This document shows, piece by piece, positions 45,101 through 54,900 of a stretch of DNA of 64,000 nucleotides. This DNA is from Hepsetus odoe (taxonomy: Eukaryota > Chordata > Actinopteri > Characiformes > Hepsetidae): the NCBI GenBank assembly GCA_017165825.1, contig CM029381.1, forward strand, positions 4,496,971 through 4,560,970, written 5' to 3'. Numbering within the stretch: position 1 is the first letter of the stretch; the number at the start of each line of letters is the position of its first letter. A program made the translations under genes and the position numbers. The notes beneath the pieces were generated by a model. That model was not told the origin of the DNA, did no database searches, and worked only from the letters and a program-made list of their open reading frames with translations.

Positions 45101-47406
45101 TCAGCCTTTAAACTGCTGGATGATTCAGATAACAGATATTGCATATTAATGCTAAATTAGTTCTGCATGCAGGGAACAACATCAAAATATTTGGAGCTGA
45201 AGAAAGGACTCCTGAAATTAAAAGAATTGTGGTACTTTCTCCTGTTGTGAAAAAAAGGGTAATACTGAAAGGTTTAATACTTGTAACAATCTTTTTCCTT
45301 TTGTGTAATATTAGTGTCACATTCTTATGGTAGTTTTCTGTTCAAACATGCCTGCCTTGTCTGATGAAAATCAATACCAATACACAAAATCTTGTGGGTA
45401 AGAACAGGAATGTGGTGCCATCAGGATATGTACCATTAGAGTAAAAATGTTTTTTTTTTTTCTCTCTCTCTGTGATAAGTTATAATTACCTCAGCAGGGG
45501 AACATTTGATGTATCTGCAAGTTTAAATGTGTTTCTGAGAATTTTAGATTTAGGTTATTTTTCATAAACATAGTTTAATCCCTTATTTTCAGTAACAAAA
45601 GTAGGTTTTTGGTTTGAAGGTTTGGAAGGTCTGCTTCAGAAAACAGGCTTGTTGTTATTTCTGATTTAATCTCTATTTAGATATTTAGTAGTACAATGTT
45701 TCCTTCTTCCTTCCCAATTACAAGATATAAGGAAAAATAAAACATAAAAACAACATGCACTGGCAACCCATCAGTCATTTTTTTCTTCTTCTACAGCCTA
45801 AGAGCTTATTCAAGTCATCAGGCTTTTATGCACATCAGGTATGATCCAGTTTCACAGGATAATTTGTGAGACTCTCAAAATATCTTGTCTTTGCACTAAA
45901 CTCTAGATATTTAAAGATAAAGATATTTGTCTTTTACTTAGCAAGAAAATAGGGAAACTTATAGTTGATCATTGTAACCACAACTATAAACTCATTACTC
46001 AAGTTAAGCTTTGCACTAACATTTCTTGTGCCACTAGCTAAAACGCAATTCTGAAGCATAATTGATCCACCACCACAGTTAGCAGTTGTTCAACGTTTTT
46101 TTGTCCACACATACTTTTAGTCATTGTAGCTTCTAGTTTATCTAAGTGTTAACTTGTGTAATCTTCTTGTTATGTAGGAGATTTTGAGGGTCTCAAATTG
46201 TCAAATTGTCCTGTGAAATTAGATTATACCAGATGTGGATAAAGGCCTAATGACATGAATAAGCTCTTGGGCCCTACAAAAAAAAACCTGACTGGGTTGC
46301 CAGTGCATGTCATTTTTTATTTTTCGTAATATCTTTAATTAAGCAATTAAATGTTAACATTTACGACATTTAGCAGTTAACATACAGATCTGTCACTAGT
46401 TCCATGCAGAGATGTGGTTAAATTTTGCTTTATGAAAAAGCTTAGATACACTTTTTTTTTGTATAATTTTAGTTAATCTTCATCAGGAGGATATTTCAGT
46501 ACTCTTTTCCTGCTGTGGTGGTAATGAATGGTATTGAAAAGGTTCAAAAACTATTTCATAGCAATCTAGCTGTTCCAGTTTACTGCTACTAAACTGTTCC
46601 TCTTTCATTGAGACTAAGATGCAGTGAATAACATGCAACCCCTTCATTTAGCCTTTTACAGCACGAAACAAGCTCGTAAAGTGTCGAAAGGTGACATTTA
46701 ATGACGTTGTGAGCACACGAGACATAACAGTGTTCAAACCTCGAGAGGAATCTCGAAGCCCAGCCTGTGTCATCCAGAGGAACACTCTGTTTAGAAGCAA
46801 AGAAAGGAAAGACCCTCAGGAGCCTTCTTCAGCACGGGCAAAATTTTTTGACTTTACTGATGAAAAGGAGAAAGAAGTTTTTTTCCAAAAATTTAAAAGG
46901 ACTTCCTTCCAATTTCCAGCTAAACCGGTAAATGGGTATTTTATCTTTTTGCTCAGTTTTAAAACTTGTTTGGTAACACTTAATGGTCCTTAACAGTCGG
47001 GGTGGTAAAAAAAAAAAAGTTTATGTATATATTAATATTTGCTACAGTAAGCTTTACATTTCTGCTCTGTCTAGATTACCTTCTGCTGACTGAGGATTTC
47101 AAAAGTTCAAGTAGGAGTCTGCCTTCAGTTTTGTCCAGATTGAGTTAATTTGTTCATAACCAGCAGAGGGTGCTGTAATCCTTAGCAAAGATGCCACGAT
47201 TGCAAGTCTTCTACATCCATACAGTCCTAGCCTAAAAATCAGATTTTGATTGAATATCAGAATCAACTTCTGGAAGAGGGATGCAAATCCTTAAACACAA
47301 TCACTTATGCAACTGCATCATGTTTTTAATATAATGATGCAAGAACTGACGAGTTGCGTTGTCTTTGTTTATGCAGTTCAACAATGAAAAGAAGTTTGCC
47401 ATGTGA
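42016..47406 (+). CDS. meikin: meikin-like gene (meiosis-specific kinetochore protein), multi-exon, middle uncertain
   Basis: I do not recognise a conserved domain. The call rests on position: between acsl6 and fnip1, same strand, as MEIKIN in mammals. MEIKIN proteins are fast-evolving, basic, mostly disordered kinetochore factors that bind CENP-C and Polo-like kinase to hold sister kinetochores together in meiosis I. Readable blocks are a basic N-terminus (CFTRFYKRKKVELKRKG), an acidic/serine block (LDCMDLDSESESTLSPIERV), a hydrophobic-amphipathic block (STLLDLSHAMDIAMQQ), PEIKRIVVLSPVVKKR, and a C-terminal RKVTFNDVVSTRDITVF with FFDFTDEKEKEVFFQKF, ending NNEKKFAM. Junctions 1, 4 and exons 7-10 are ambiguous. 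Promoter: E2F-type and CCAAT sites. Poly(A) signal AATAAA at 47598-47603. Confidence 0.6.
42393..42429 (+). CDS. meikin: meikin-like coding exon 2 (37 bp)
   Basis: Acceptor tagcag, donor gtatat. Read from phase 1 it gives LPSYSQKRSIR and leaves two bases that join exon 3 in frame. Confidence 0.5.
42517..42577 (+). CDS. meikin: meikin-like coding exon 3
   Basis: Acceptor tctcag after a T/C tract, donor gtacat. Encodes GIMKPRGRGFEARRVHNTVK, strongly basic, ending in phase 0. Confidence 0.6.
42657..42702 (+). CDS. meikin: meikin-like coding exon 4 (3' end uncertain)
   Basis: Acceptor ttccag. GITTPSTKDPSQDST, then either donor gttggg after 42702 or gtcaag after 42687, both phase 1 and both fitting exon 5. 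If neither is used, reading runs to TGA at 42711-42713, giving a short protein. Confidence 0.45.
42703..43019 (+). other. meikin-like intron 4, left part
   Basis: No repeat recognised before the Tc1-like relic. Confidence 0.5.
43020..43920 (-). mobile_element. Tc1-like transposon relic (family E) in meikin-like intron 4
   Basis: Blocks such as GATATCTGGAATAAAGACAA, AGATCCTTTAAGGAGTGTAA, GGACCACACGGGCTAACTTT and GTCTAGTCATCACAATT follow, in order, a widespread fish Tc1-like element whose transposase is on the minus strand. The middle (the DDE region) is deleted. Confidence 0.65.
43960..44073 (+). CDS. meikin: meikin-like coding exon 5
   Basis: Acceptor tttcag, donor gtgtgc, phase 1 at both ends. 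Encodes MTMPSGVSSFLLDCMDLDSE and STLSPIERVRRADTC: an acidic, serine-rich block with an SP site. Confidence 0.6.
44204..44332 (+). CDS. meikin: meikin-like coding exon 6
   Basis: Acceptor tcaag, donor gtattc, phase 1 at both ends. Encodes GEGAGLGSGDEMLHHHV, then NSTLLDLSHAMDIAMQQPPN: a leucine-rich amphipathic stretch. Confidence 0.6.
   Translation: MKGQVWAVEMKCCTTMLRTQLFLISAMLWILPCSNLQTSLPF
44333..45025 (+). other. meikin-like intron 6
   Basis: 0.7 kb, nothing recognised. Confidence 0.5.
45026..45075 (+). CDS. meikin: meikin-like candidate exon 7 (50 bp, frame-breaking)
   Basis: Good sites (tgcag / gtattc) and an open reading APHRSLSGRMHQQ, but 50 bp is not a multiple of three. Inclusion puts exon 8 into a frame that stops. 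It contains a run of seven A. It may be a cassette exon, a false exon, or affected by an assembly indel. Confidence 0.35.
45173..45258 (+). CDS. meikin: meikin-like coding exon 8
   Basis: Acceptor atgcag, donor gtaata. Read from phase 1 it gives NNIKIFGAEERTPEIKRIVV, then LSPVVKKR. It joins exon 6 directly in frame if exon 7 is skipped. A weaker donor after 45271 (gtttaa) would let it join exon 10 in frame. Confidence 0.5.
45259..45796 (+). other. meikin-like intron 8
   Basis: 0.54 kb, T-run at 45450-45460. Nothing recognised except the left arm of the inverted repeat. Confidence 0.5.
45753..46310. repeat. inverted repeat pair flanking candidate exon 9
   Basis: ACATGCACTGGCAACCCA at 45753-45770 and its exact complement at 46293-46310, with A/T-run flanks also complementary. 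The span is 558 bp. Possible terminal repeats of a small element. Confidence 0.6.
45797..45838 (+). CDS. meikin: meikin-like candidate exon 9 (42 bp)
   Basis: A strong pyrimidine tract and ctacag acceptor, donor gtatga. Encodes PKSLFKSSGFYAHQ in phase 0, continuing VVKKR naturally. It lies inside an 18-bp inverted repeat pair (45753-45770 and 46293-46310). The join to exon 10 needs a weaker acceptor. Confidence 0.4.
46673..46927 (+). CDS. meikin: meikin-like coding exon 10
   Basis: Encodes LVKCRKVTFNDVVSTRDITV, KPREESRSP and KFFDFTDEKEKEVFFQKFKR to PAKP, ending in phase 0 before gtaaat. The start given uses an aacaag acceptor that keeps phase with exon 9. The stronger acceptor at 46661 adds 11 bases and needs phase 1 upstream. 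RKVTF fits the RVxF-type PP1-docking pattern. Confidence 0.55.
46928..47376 (+). other. meikin-like last intron
   Basis: 0.45 kb, nothing recognised. Confidence 0.5.
47377..47406 (+). CDS. meikin: meikin-like last coding exon
   Basis: Acceptor atgcag, then FNNEKKFAM and TGA, in phase with exon 10. AATAAA at 47598-47603 about 190 bp downstream fits a short 3'UTR. Confidence 0.5.
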   Translation, partial: FNNEKKFAM

Positions 47407-47597
47407 AGAGGAGTCAAATGAGTCTGACATGAAAAAGATTAAATTAAGACATGTACTGCTAATAATATGCTAGAAATTGTTAAAAGATGTGTTAGGTTTT
47501 GTTAGCTTTTTCAATGAGCCCTTACTTTTGGATTTTTGAACTCTGGCATCTTCATTCTGGAAAAACATTTAAGTATTTTAAAGTCCTTGCACTTCAG

Positions 47598-47603
47598 AAT
47601 AAA
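47598..47603 (+). terminator. poly(A) signal of the meikin-like gene
   Basis: AATAAA, the first canonical signal after the TGA at 47406. It is about 1.07 kb before the fnip1 start codon. Confidence 0.5.
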
Positions 47604-48229
47604 AGTAAGAAAAGTCATTTAAGTCACTGTCACTGACCAATGAAAACTGTATAACCTTTAAAGTTTATTTTAGGTGTTTTATTAAAGTCACTACGCTCTA
47701 TGATATGTAGTGTATAAGCAGTAATCTTATATCTAAAATATATTGTGAATTTTAGGCAGATGTAGTTTGGTGGTTTTCCAAGTGCAAAGTTAATGCCCTT
47801 TAGAGAGAACAAACTTGAACCTGACATTTTCAGGTTATTTCAGCAAACAATTTCTGTTTAAGATGGTGTGGAAAACAGTACATAATTGTTAAGATTTGCA
47901 CAGAGAATTTTTTCCCTTTTTTTTTAATTTGCTTTTTTTTGTTAATGAACTGTAGTTTATTCAAACAAGTATACATCGTATGGGGATGTGGACTAAACGA
48001 AATTAACAAAGGTATCATCCAGACATTTTGATCCAAAGCCAAGCCTAGTTTACGAAAGGCTTCATAATTAGCTGAAAAGTAAAAAAAAGTTGTGGGTAAC
48101 AGAATGTGGGGGAGTGGGGTTTTCACAGCTTTCACAAATTGAAATTTTGATCATTGATATTTATATATTTGTGTGTGTGCATGTATATAAGCTAAACATC
48201 TAAACACTGGAAAATGCTTTGGGGGCAAC
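47604..48229. other. intergenic between meikin-like gene and fnip1
   Basis: Only about 0.6 kb of AT-rich DNA; no feature recognised. Confidence 0.5.
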
Positions 48230-48960
48230 AGAAACGTCCCTGAACCTCAGAGGAAGCGTTGACAGAGGCTTGAGCGGGGGCTGCTGGGATATGTAGTTCT
48301 GACGACTGAAGAAAGGCTCGGGAGCGTTTGAACGCCTCTGCCGCAGAGCCTCCCACAGAAAGCCCGTCTCTCCCCGAATCTCCTCAGTAAAGGGTTCGTT
48401 CGAAAACGAATGCGCTTGTGGGGAAACTTGCGTTTCTCGGCGAAGTGAAAACATCAACATGACCCTGCTACCCGACCACGTGGTGTCTCGCCCGAAATAG
48501 CTCCAGTGGGCGGGGCGTCGTGTCACTGGGAAGCAGCTCGTGTGACTAAAGCTTGTCATATGACCAGGCCACGGATGGCGAGCGCGTCGAGGAGAGGGCT
48601 ATGCTTCGGGAGCTGAGCAGATAGACGCGCTTTATCGTGTTTTAAATGAAGAAAAACGGGGCTCCAAAATGCCTCCCACACTGTTCCAGAAACTATTCAA
48701 CAAGAGAAACGCCTTTTCTCCGCCGCCGAAATGCAACAAGGACGATCCCGCGTTCAGGTACGTGCTAATCCGCTGTAACGGCCGCCCGCTTTCAGTCTCT
48801 GTTTAAACCGCAGACCCGCCGCGTGAACGCATGTCGAGCTGCCTCACAAGAGAAAATGTTCAACCAAATCCAGCTGTGACGGGAAACGAAGTAAACATCA
48901 GCTGGACTTGTTGCTTATTCGAAGCGCACGACGGAAACAGAAAATAACAGCGTGGCGCGT
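48230..48960 (+). promoter_or_regulatory. fnip1 CpG-rich promoter and first-exon region
   Basis: CpG density jumps above the AT-rich background (GGGCGGGGCG at 48510-48519, GCGAGCGCGTCGAG upstream of the ATG). It contains two perfect palindromic E-boxes, ACCACGTGGT (48475-48484) and GTCATATGAC (48555-48564). No TATA box is seen. It starts about 630 bp after the meikin-like poly(A) signal. Confidence 0.65.
48669..48757 (+). CDS. fnip1: fnip1 coding exon 1
   Basis: ATG at 48669 in a CpG-rich first exon. Encodes MPPTLFQKLFNKRNAFSPPP, then KCNKDDPAF and two bases (AG) before donor gtacgt. Out-of-frame ATGs precede it at 48575, 48601 and 48646. Confidence 0.93.
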
Positions 48961-51900
48961 GAACACGGCACTTCAGTTTCAAATTATTCCTATTTGTTTT
49001 TCCTCTCATGCCGTTTCTGTAGGAAAAAATACGAAAGGCTGGGGTTATATGTCGTTAGAAATGCAAACAAAAAAAACCCAATAAAAATATGGAAGCGTTC
49101 ATGTACACCAGTCATAATTTTCATGGACAATTTAGAAAAATTGTTCTATGTTTTACACGATTTATCGCGATATGAGTCTGCTGATTATTAATCCCAGCTC
49201 TAGCTGTTTCAGTGTTTTGATCCCTTTATTAAGCGCTTTGTTACCACGCCTTTAAGAACAATATGTAAATAATCTCTCTTTTGATTGGCTGGTGAGCTTT
49301 GCACTGACCCTATGGCTGTGGGAGTGAATGTAACGATACTCACATCCAGTGACTTGAGCCCTTTCGAAGTCATTGCAGTGTAGTTTAATCACAGTATTTA
49401 ATTTTTTTTTGTTCAAATCGTGGGCACTTGGTTCAAGCCTCCTGTTTTCATTGGTTTCAACCCAGAAACAGGACTCCTGTTGGAAAAGGCCCTGATAAAT
49501 GTGTATTTTTAGGTTAATTTCAGGGTCACTGATCACGTGATCTGATAACTATATATTGTTCCAGATTGAAAAAAAAAATGGAGGATACCATATCACTTAG
49601 GACCTTTGGAAACTCAGTTGACACAGAACTGTTGGGGCGGGAGGTTTTAGCTCACTGTGTCAAGCTCAGTGCTATTACTTTACATAATTGATTCCAAGAC
49701 TTCTCAGGAAGATTGCGGAAACTAGTCATATTACTGGAATTTTATCAGCATCCAGCAGTCACTGCGTATTTGACACTGACATGAATAAACTGCACTTTTG
49801 AATGTCTTCCCTTTGTGATTGAGGTCAATCTGCATTTTGAGGCATCTGCTTTTTTTTAAAAATTTTTATTAGGGAAGCACTGTTACGACAAGCACATCAG
49901 TACTGGCAGATATTTGAAGAACAATCCATATATATAAATATATAAATGGCTTCGGACAAATGTTGTACTAGTAATAGAAATCTCAAATTGGTCCATCCTT
50001 ATTTTATATTAAGTAATTTAAGTTTTTATAGGGATCACTACACAAAAGGACAGAGACAATTTACTGAGAAGCACAGACAAAGCTCACTGCTTAATCATCA
50101 TTTTTCCTCACCTTCTCAACCAAAGAAACTTACCTTTTTCCGGCTGTCAAGCACAACATGTACAGCTGACTGGACAATTTGTGTAATTTTTGGTCTACAG
50201 GGTCTTTTCCCCGGTGAAGATTTCCGTAATTAAGTAGTGAAGAAAAAATGTACCAAACTTTCTGAATGAATTATTATTACTTAATTAGTATTCTGCTCAA
50301 GGCTGGACCAAATGGTTTGAGTTTCTTTAGTGTTATTCCATTTGCAATCAGCTGGCAATGGTGATTTGTGTTTATTGTCCATGTAGTTTGCTAAATAATT
50401 GTTGAAATTGGTGGCGGTTATTGGTGAGTGGCGGGTGCTCAAAACTGTTAAGTTTAAGTGCTTGAGCGGTTGTTTTGGAGGTTTTAGGAGCCTTTCAAAT
50501 GTGCTATGCATTTCATTCAGACATCCTATTTACTGCTTAAAGTGAAAGTGACCGTGCAGTAGGGGGCAGCTATGAAAGCTGCCCAGGGAGCAGTGACGGG
50601 GACGGTACCTTGCTCAAGGGTACCTCTGGGCAACCTACGGGTAAGGGGTTTGAACCCACAATCTTCCGATCCTGTGGCCAACTCCCTAACCACTAGGCCA
50701 CCGCTTTCCCTGGTCAACATTTGTGGCACAGTGCCCACTTTGAGTCATTGTGGAATCTATTAATTACTGGTCATCAGTCCAATTAATTAGTTTGATATGA
50801 ATTCTGCAGGGAAGTAGATCTGGGTTGGTCATCACTGATAATTATCTATTGATTGGATTCACCCACTGTATCAAGGGATCTATAGGAAGTAGCCATGTTA
50901 GTATTATTGGCAAGATTGACGGGTTATTGGATATGCAAAAGGACATTTTATTTTTAGTTTTTATTTATTTTTTTTTCCAAAAAGAAAGGTAACTGAAATT
51001 AATCATGTGGATTTAAATTTTTTTGGTGCAGTTAAGGCAATGGATGTCATTAGGCCTCTTTTGTATGGATGTTTAAACCAAATTTGCAGAGTCTTCTCTG
51101 TCTTATATCCAAGCAAATGTAAAATTTTTAATGTTAACCTTTCTCAATTCTGTAGTGTAATATATTTGTGAAAATGTATAAAAATGTTTTATAGCTATGC
51201 ATTTAACATGCGTAAATCTTTTTAATTGGTTGCTGTGTGGGGGGGTGCTTAAAGCTGGGGGTTAGGTACTGAGGTCATGAATGGGTGAGCATAAGTGTTG
51301 ATTTTTGTGATGTCATAAAGTAATGGATTCAGCGCAGTCGATATTTGTAACGTAGTTTCATTGTGAGGACAGCAGGGTGGATGGAATGTTTTTTTAAACT
51401 TTTAACAGTTTGATTCTATGCTTTTATTGTCTCACACATTGAAACACTGAACTAGATCCAGTTAAAAATATTTAATCATGCTCTCCAGCCAATCAGTGTT
51501 CTTACTGGCGATACCATGATGTGCTCAGAAAAATATATTTTGATTGCAATTTATCACGATGATGATATTGTCATACTGCCCAGCCCTCATGGTTTGCCTC
51601 AAATGTAGAATAATGAAGACCATGTTTTATTTAATGTAAATGCTAAAGCTGCTGTTCAAAGGCATTTGTTAATAGTTTCTGTGTTTAGTATTCAGATTAG
51701 TTTGTCTTTAAACTTTTTAGATCCAAGTAGAGTTTTAAACTCTTCATACACTCTTCTGAAAAATTAATGTAGGTTGAGCGCAGTCTTACTTTTGACTTGA
51801 CAAAGCTGAGAGATTGTGATGAACAGGAATGCAAGACTTTATGTGAAATCTGTCTCAATTTAACAGGCAAAGGTATACATCAGGTCATAAAATTGTAGAA

Positions 51901-54900
51901 TGTAATTTCTAACTGTAAAGTCCTTGTTAGAGTATTTAACAAGTACAGTATGAACTGTAAGTAGCATCATTAGGTATTAAGGGTCATATTAATAACTTTT
52001 TTTTTTTTTTTTTTTCAAGCTCAGAGCATTGAGTCTAATTAATGCTAATGTGGCTAGCGATCAATTGGCCCGTGATTTATGGTCATTGATGTTGTTTTTT
52101 TTTTTTTTTTTTTTTTTCTTTTTTCCCACCTCTCTCTCCATTTTTGAAATATCAGACAAACACAGTCACTGTGGCATTGTGCTTCAGTGGGTCATGTTTA
52201 AAATCATTCTGTTATATAATAATGGACATGGGTGAAAGCAGGACCGACTGTGTGTGGATGGGTGTCCTACAGTACCAGGCACCACATAACAGGGCTGTTT
52301 GAGATTACTTAACACTTAAACAAGTTAAGATTTGCCCTTTGATAATGACCTAATTGCTGGAGTAAAGACACTTTGGACACCTTAGCTGACTGACTGCAAT
52401 GGGGGTAACAAGGGAAAATTGGGGAAGGTAACTTGAAGGAGCAGCACATTGACCCAGGGTTGCACTGGACTGGCACATTCCAGTGAGGGCAGCTACATAG
52501 GTGACCCCACCCTAAGAAAAGCCCAAAGTGCTACTCACATTTCTTTGGCTCGGGTAGTCGAAGGGCAACATACTACACATTGTTTGGACTGAGCCAAAGG
52601 CTTTTGTGTGCCATCCTGCACTAGCATTGGCCTCCAGTCAAGTGTTGGGCTCCTTGGCCAGTTTTAGTTTTTTGTGTAAATTGAGTGTCCAGCACCTTTT
52701 TCATCTTATAATTCAGCCAAAGGGAGTTTGATAATGAAAACTGATTCTTTACTTGTTACCATTAAGGTTTAAAGCATGTGTATGATGCCATTTGTAATTA
52801 AGACAGTTCTAGTTGGTGGCAAAAAACTTGTATCGCTAGCCATGCTGGGCTTGGGGCTCCTGTACAAAACTGTGATGATTGACTTTATTTGGTGTTTAGA
52901 GGAAAAACTATTGCTTCAAGTCATCTGTTTAGTGTGGAAACACAGGTTAAAGTGTTTCACACTGTTCAGCTAGCCATCCTTCCTCATTTATGTATTATTT
53001 TAAAGGATCGGTCTCTTACAACATGCTTGAGCAAGTGTGTCCATGCACAACCTCAACTTTGAGAGAAGCGAACATCTGAATAATCAGATCTCACGGTGCA
53101 TGGCGGTAATTTTAGACATCACAAGGAGCTCCTCTGCATTTCATAATACCGTGTCCCGTGGTGTGCAAATGCTCATTCATCATAGTGTCCTTGTATGTTT
53201 GGCAGGCTTGATAACAGCCACCTGGAAAAAGTCTCAACCTAAATTTGACCTGTTTTACAGTCATATAGATCTTATTCCTTTCTGGCAGTTATTGTTACTG
53301 TGCCTTAGGGTTGAACGTTATGGTCTAAGTATCAGCATTGCAAGTTTGTTTAAAGGCCTGATCACTTTTCTGGACATAAACGGCTTGAAGTATGCAGGCA
53401 TGTTTCAATTCAGGGCAGCCAATCAAAACAAAAACCACCCTGTTTGGTACTAAGAGATAAATATAAGTTGGAAAATCGTGAATGCGAATTATGACTAATT
53501 AGGAGTTCTGGTTTTGCTACACAAACCCACACAAGCAACAGAGGAAAAATAATGAAATGGATGGAAAATGGTAACCCTTTAAAAACTCTTCAGCAAGTCA
53601 GGGTCTTAAATGGTTAAGCAGTTAAATAATTTGACATTTGTTACGTTAATACCTTGATTCACCTGAAGATGAGGTTGGTTAGGGGAGATATCAGCACTGC
53701 AGAGATCAATATTTTGATGTACAAAAGATATCATGCAGCCCTGATATGCCTGTAAGACTCATACATACACAACCATGGTTCTGATGACCAGGTATATAAA
53801 GACGTTTTTTTTTTTTTTTTGTTTCTTTTTTTGTGACCACACATCATTGAATGTGAATCAGTCTGTTTTTAGTGACTGAGAAACAAATCCTTAATGTGAG
53901 AGATTTAAGATGGTTTTGAGGCAAGTGTGTGACGATTTCTGTGACACTAATTGATGACTTATGCTGTCATTACTTGTCAGCTGCTTTTGCCTTGTAACTG
54001 CAGTTCTTTACAGACTTATGTAAGCAAGCTTTCCCAGTGGTAATACCGCTACCCATCATGTTCCGCTCAGATCTATTTAAAGAGTCCTTCTTAGAACTGT
54101 AGGATCATGGTAAAGAAATAGTTAAGTGAATTCAACGAAACCTTTTCTTTTTTAACCCTTGGCTTTCACTTGTTTTTGTTTTTTTCTGTTTTCTTTATTT
54201 ATTAATTTATTTTGGATCAGCTGCAATGCAAACAAACCAATCAGACTATGACAGTCTGCCAGTTTCCTGGACCTACATTAAGCTTCCTTCTAGTCTTTAA
54301 TGTGAATAGTGTTTCACTATTTCAAACACTTTTTAAGTTTATTCCTTAACTAGGCCAAACCAGATGATGCATAATTTGGGTTTTGCTCTCATGACTATGT
54401 ATTTGCTAGTGATGTTAACCTGTTTTGAGTACTTGTTATGCATGTCAGCAGCCATAATATTTAGGGCATGTGTGAAACTTGGCCTTATCTGAAGTTTACA
54501 GTAACAGCTGTTTGGATTAGTTTTATTGTTTCAGTGTTTGTTTTGTGGGTTAGACTTCAAGATTTTTCTGTCGACTTCTAAAGTGTGCTCAAAACATAAA
54601 CAAGACCAAATGTTTGCTTGAGACCTCCTCTGAAAGAGAACACATTAGGGGTGGCTCAACTACTGGCTGTTGCACAGTATGGTAATAAAGATTTAGACAT
54701 TTACGGCATTTAGCTGACGTGCTTATCCAGAGCAACTTACATTTCTTAACTACAGGGGCAGTCCTCCTGGTGCAACCTGGGGTTAAGGGTTATGCTCAGG
54801 AACCCAATTGAGGTAGTGCTGGAGGTGGGATTCGAACCTGAAACCGGAGACCTCTAGTGATAGGATTGGTCTAGGTCTAGACCACCACCACTCGTTAAAG

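Noticed and set aside
53037..53453. 138-codon frame in fnip1 intron 1
   Set aside because: No family resemblance, no splice or promoter context, ordinary AT-rich composition.
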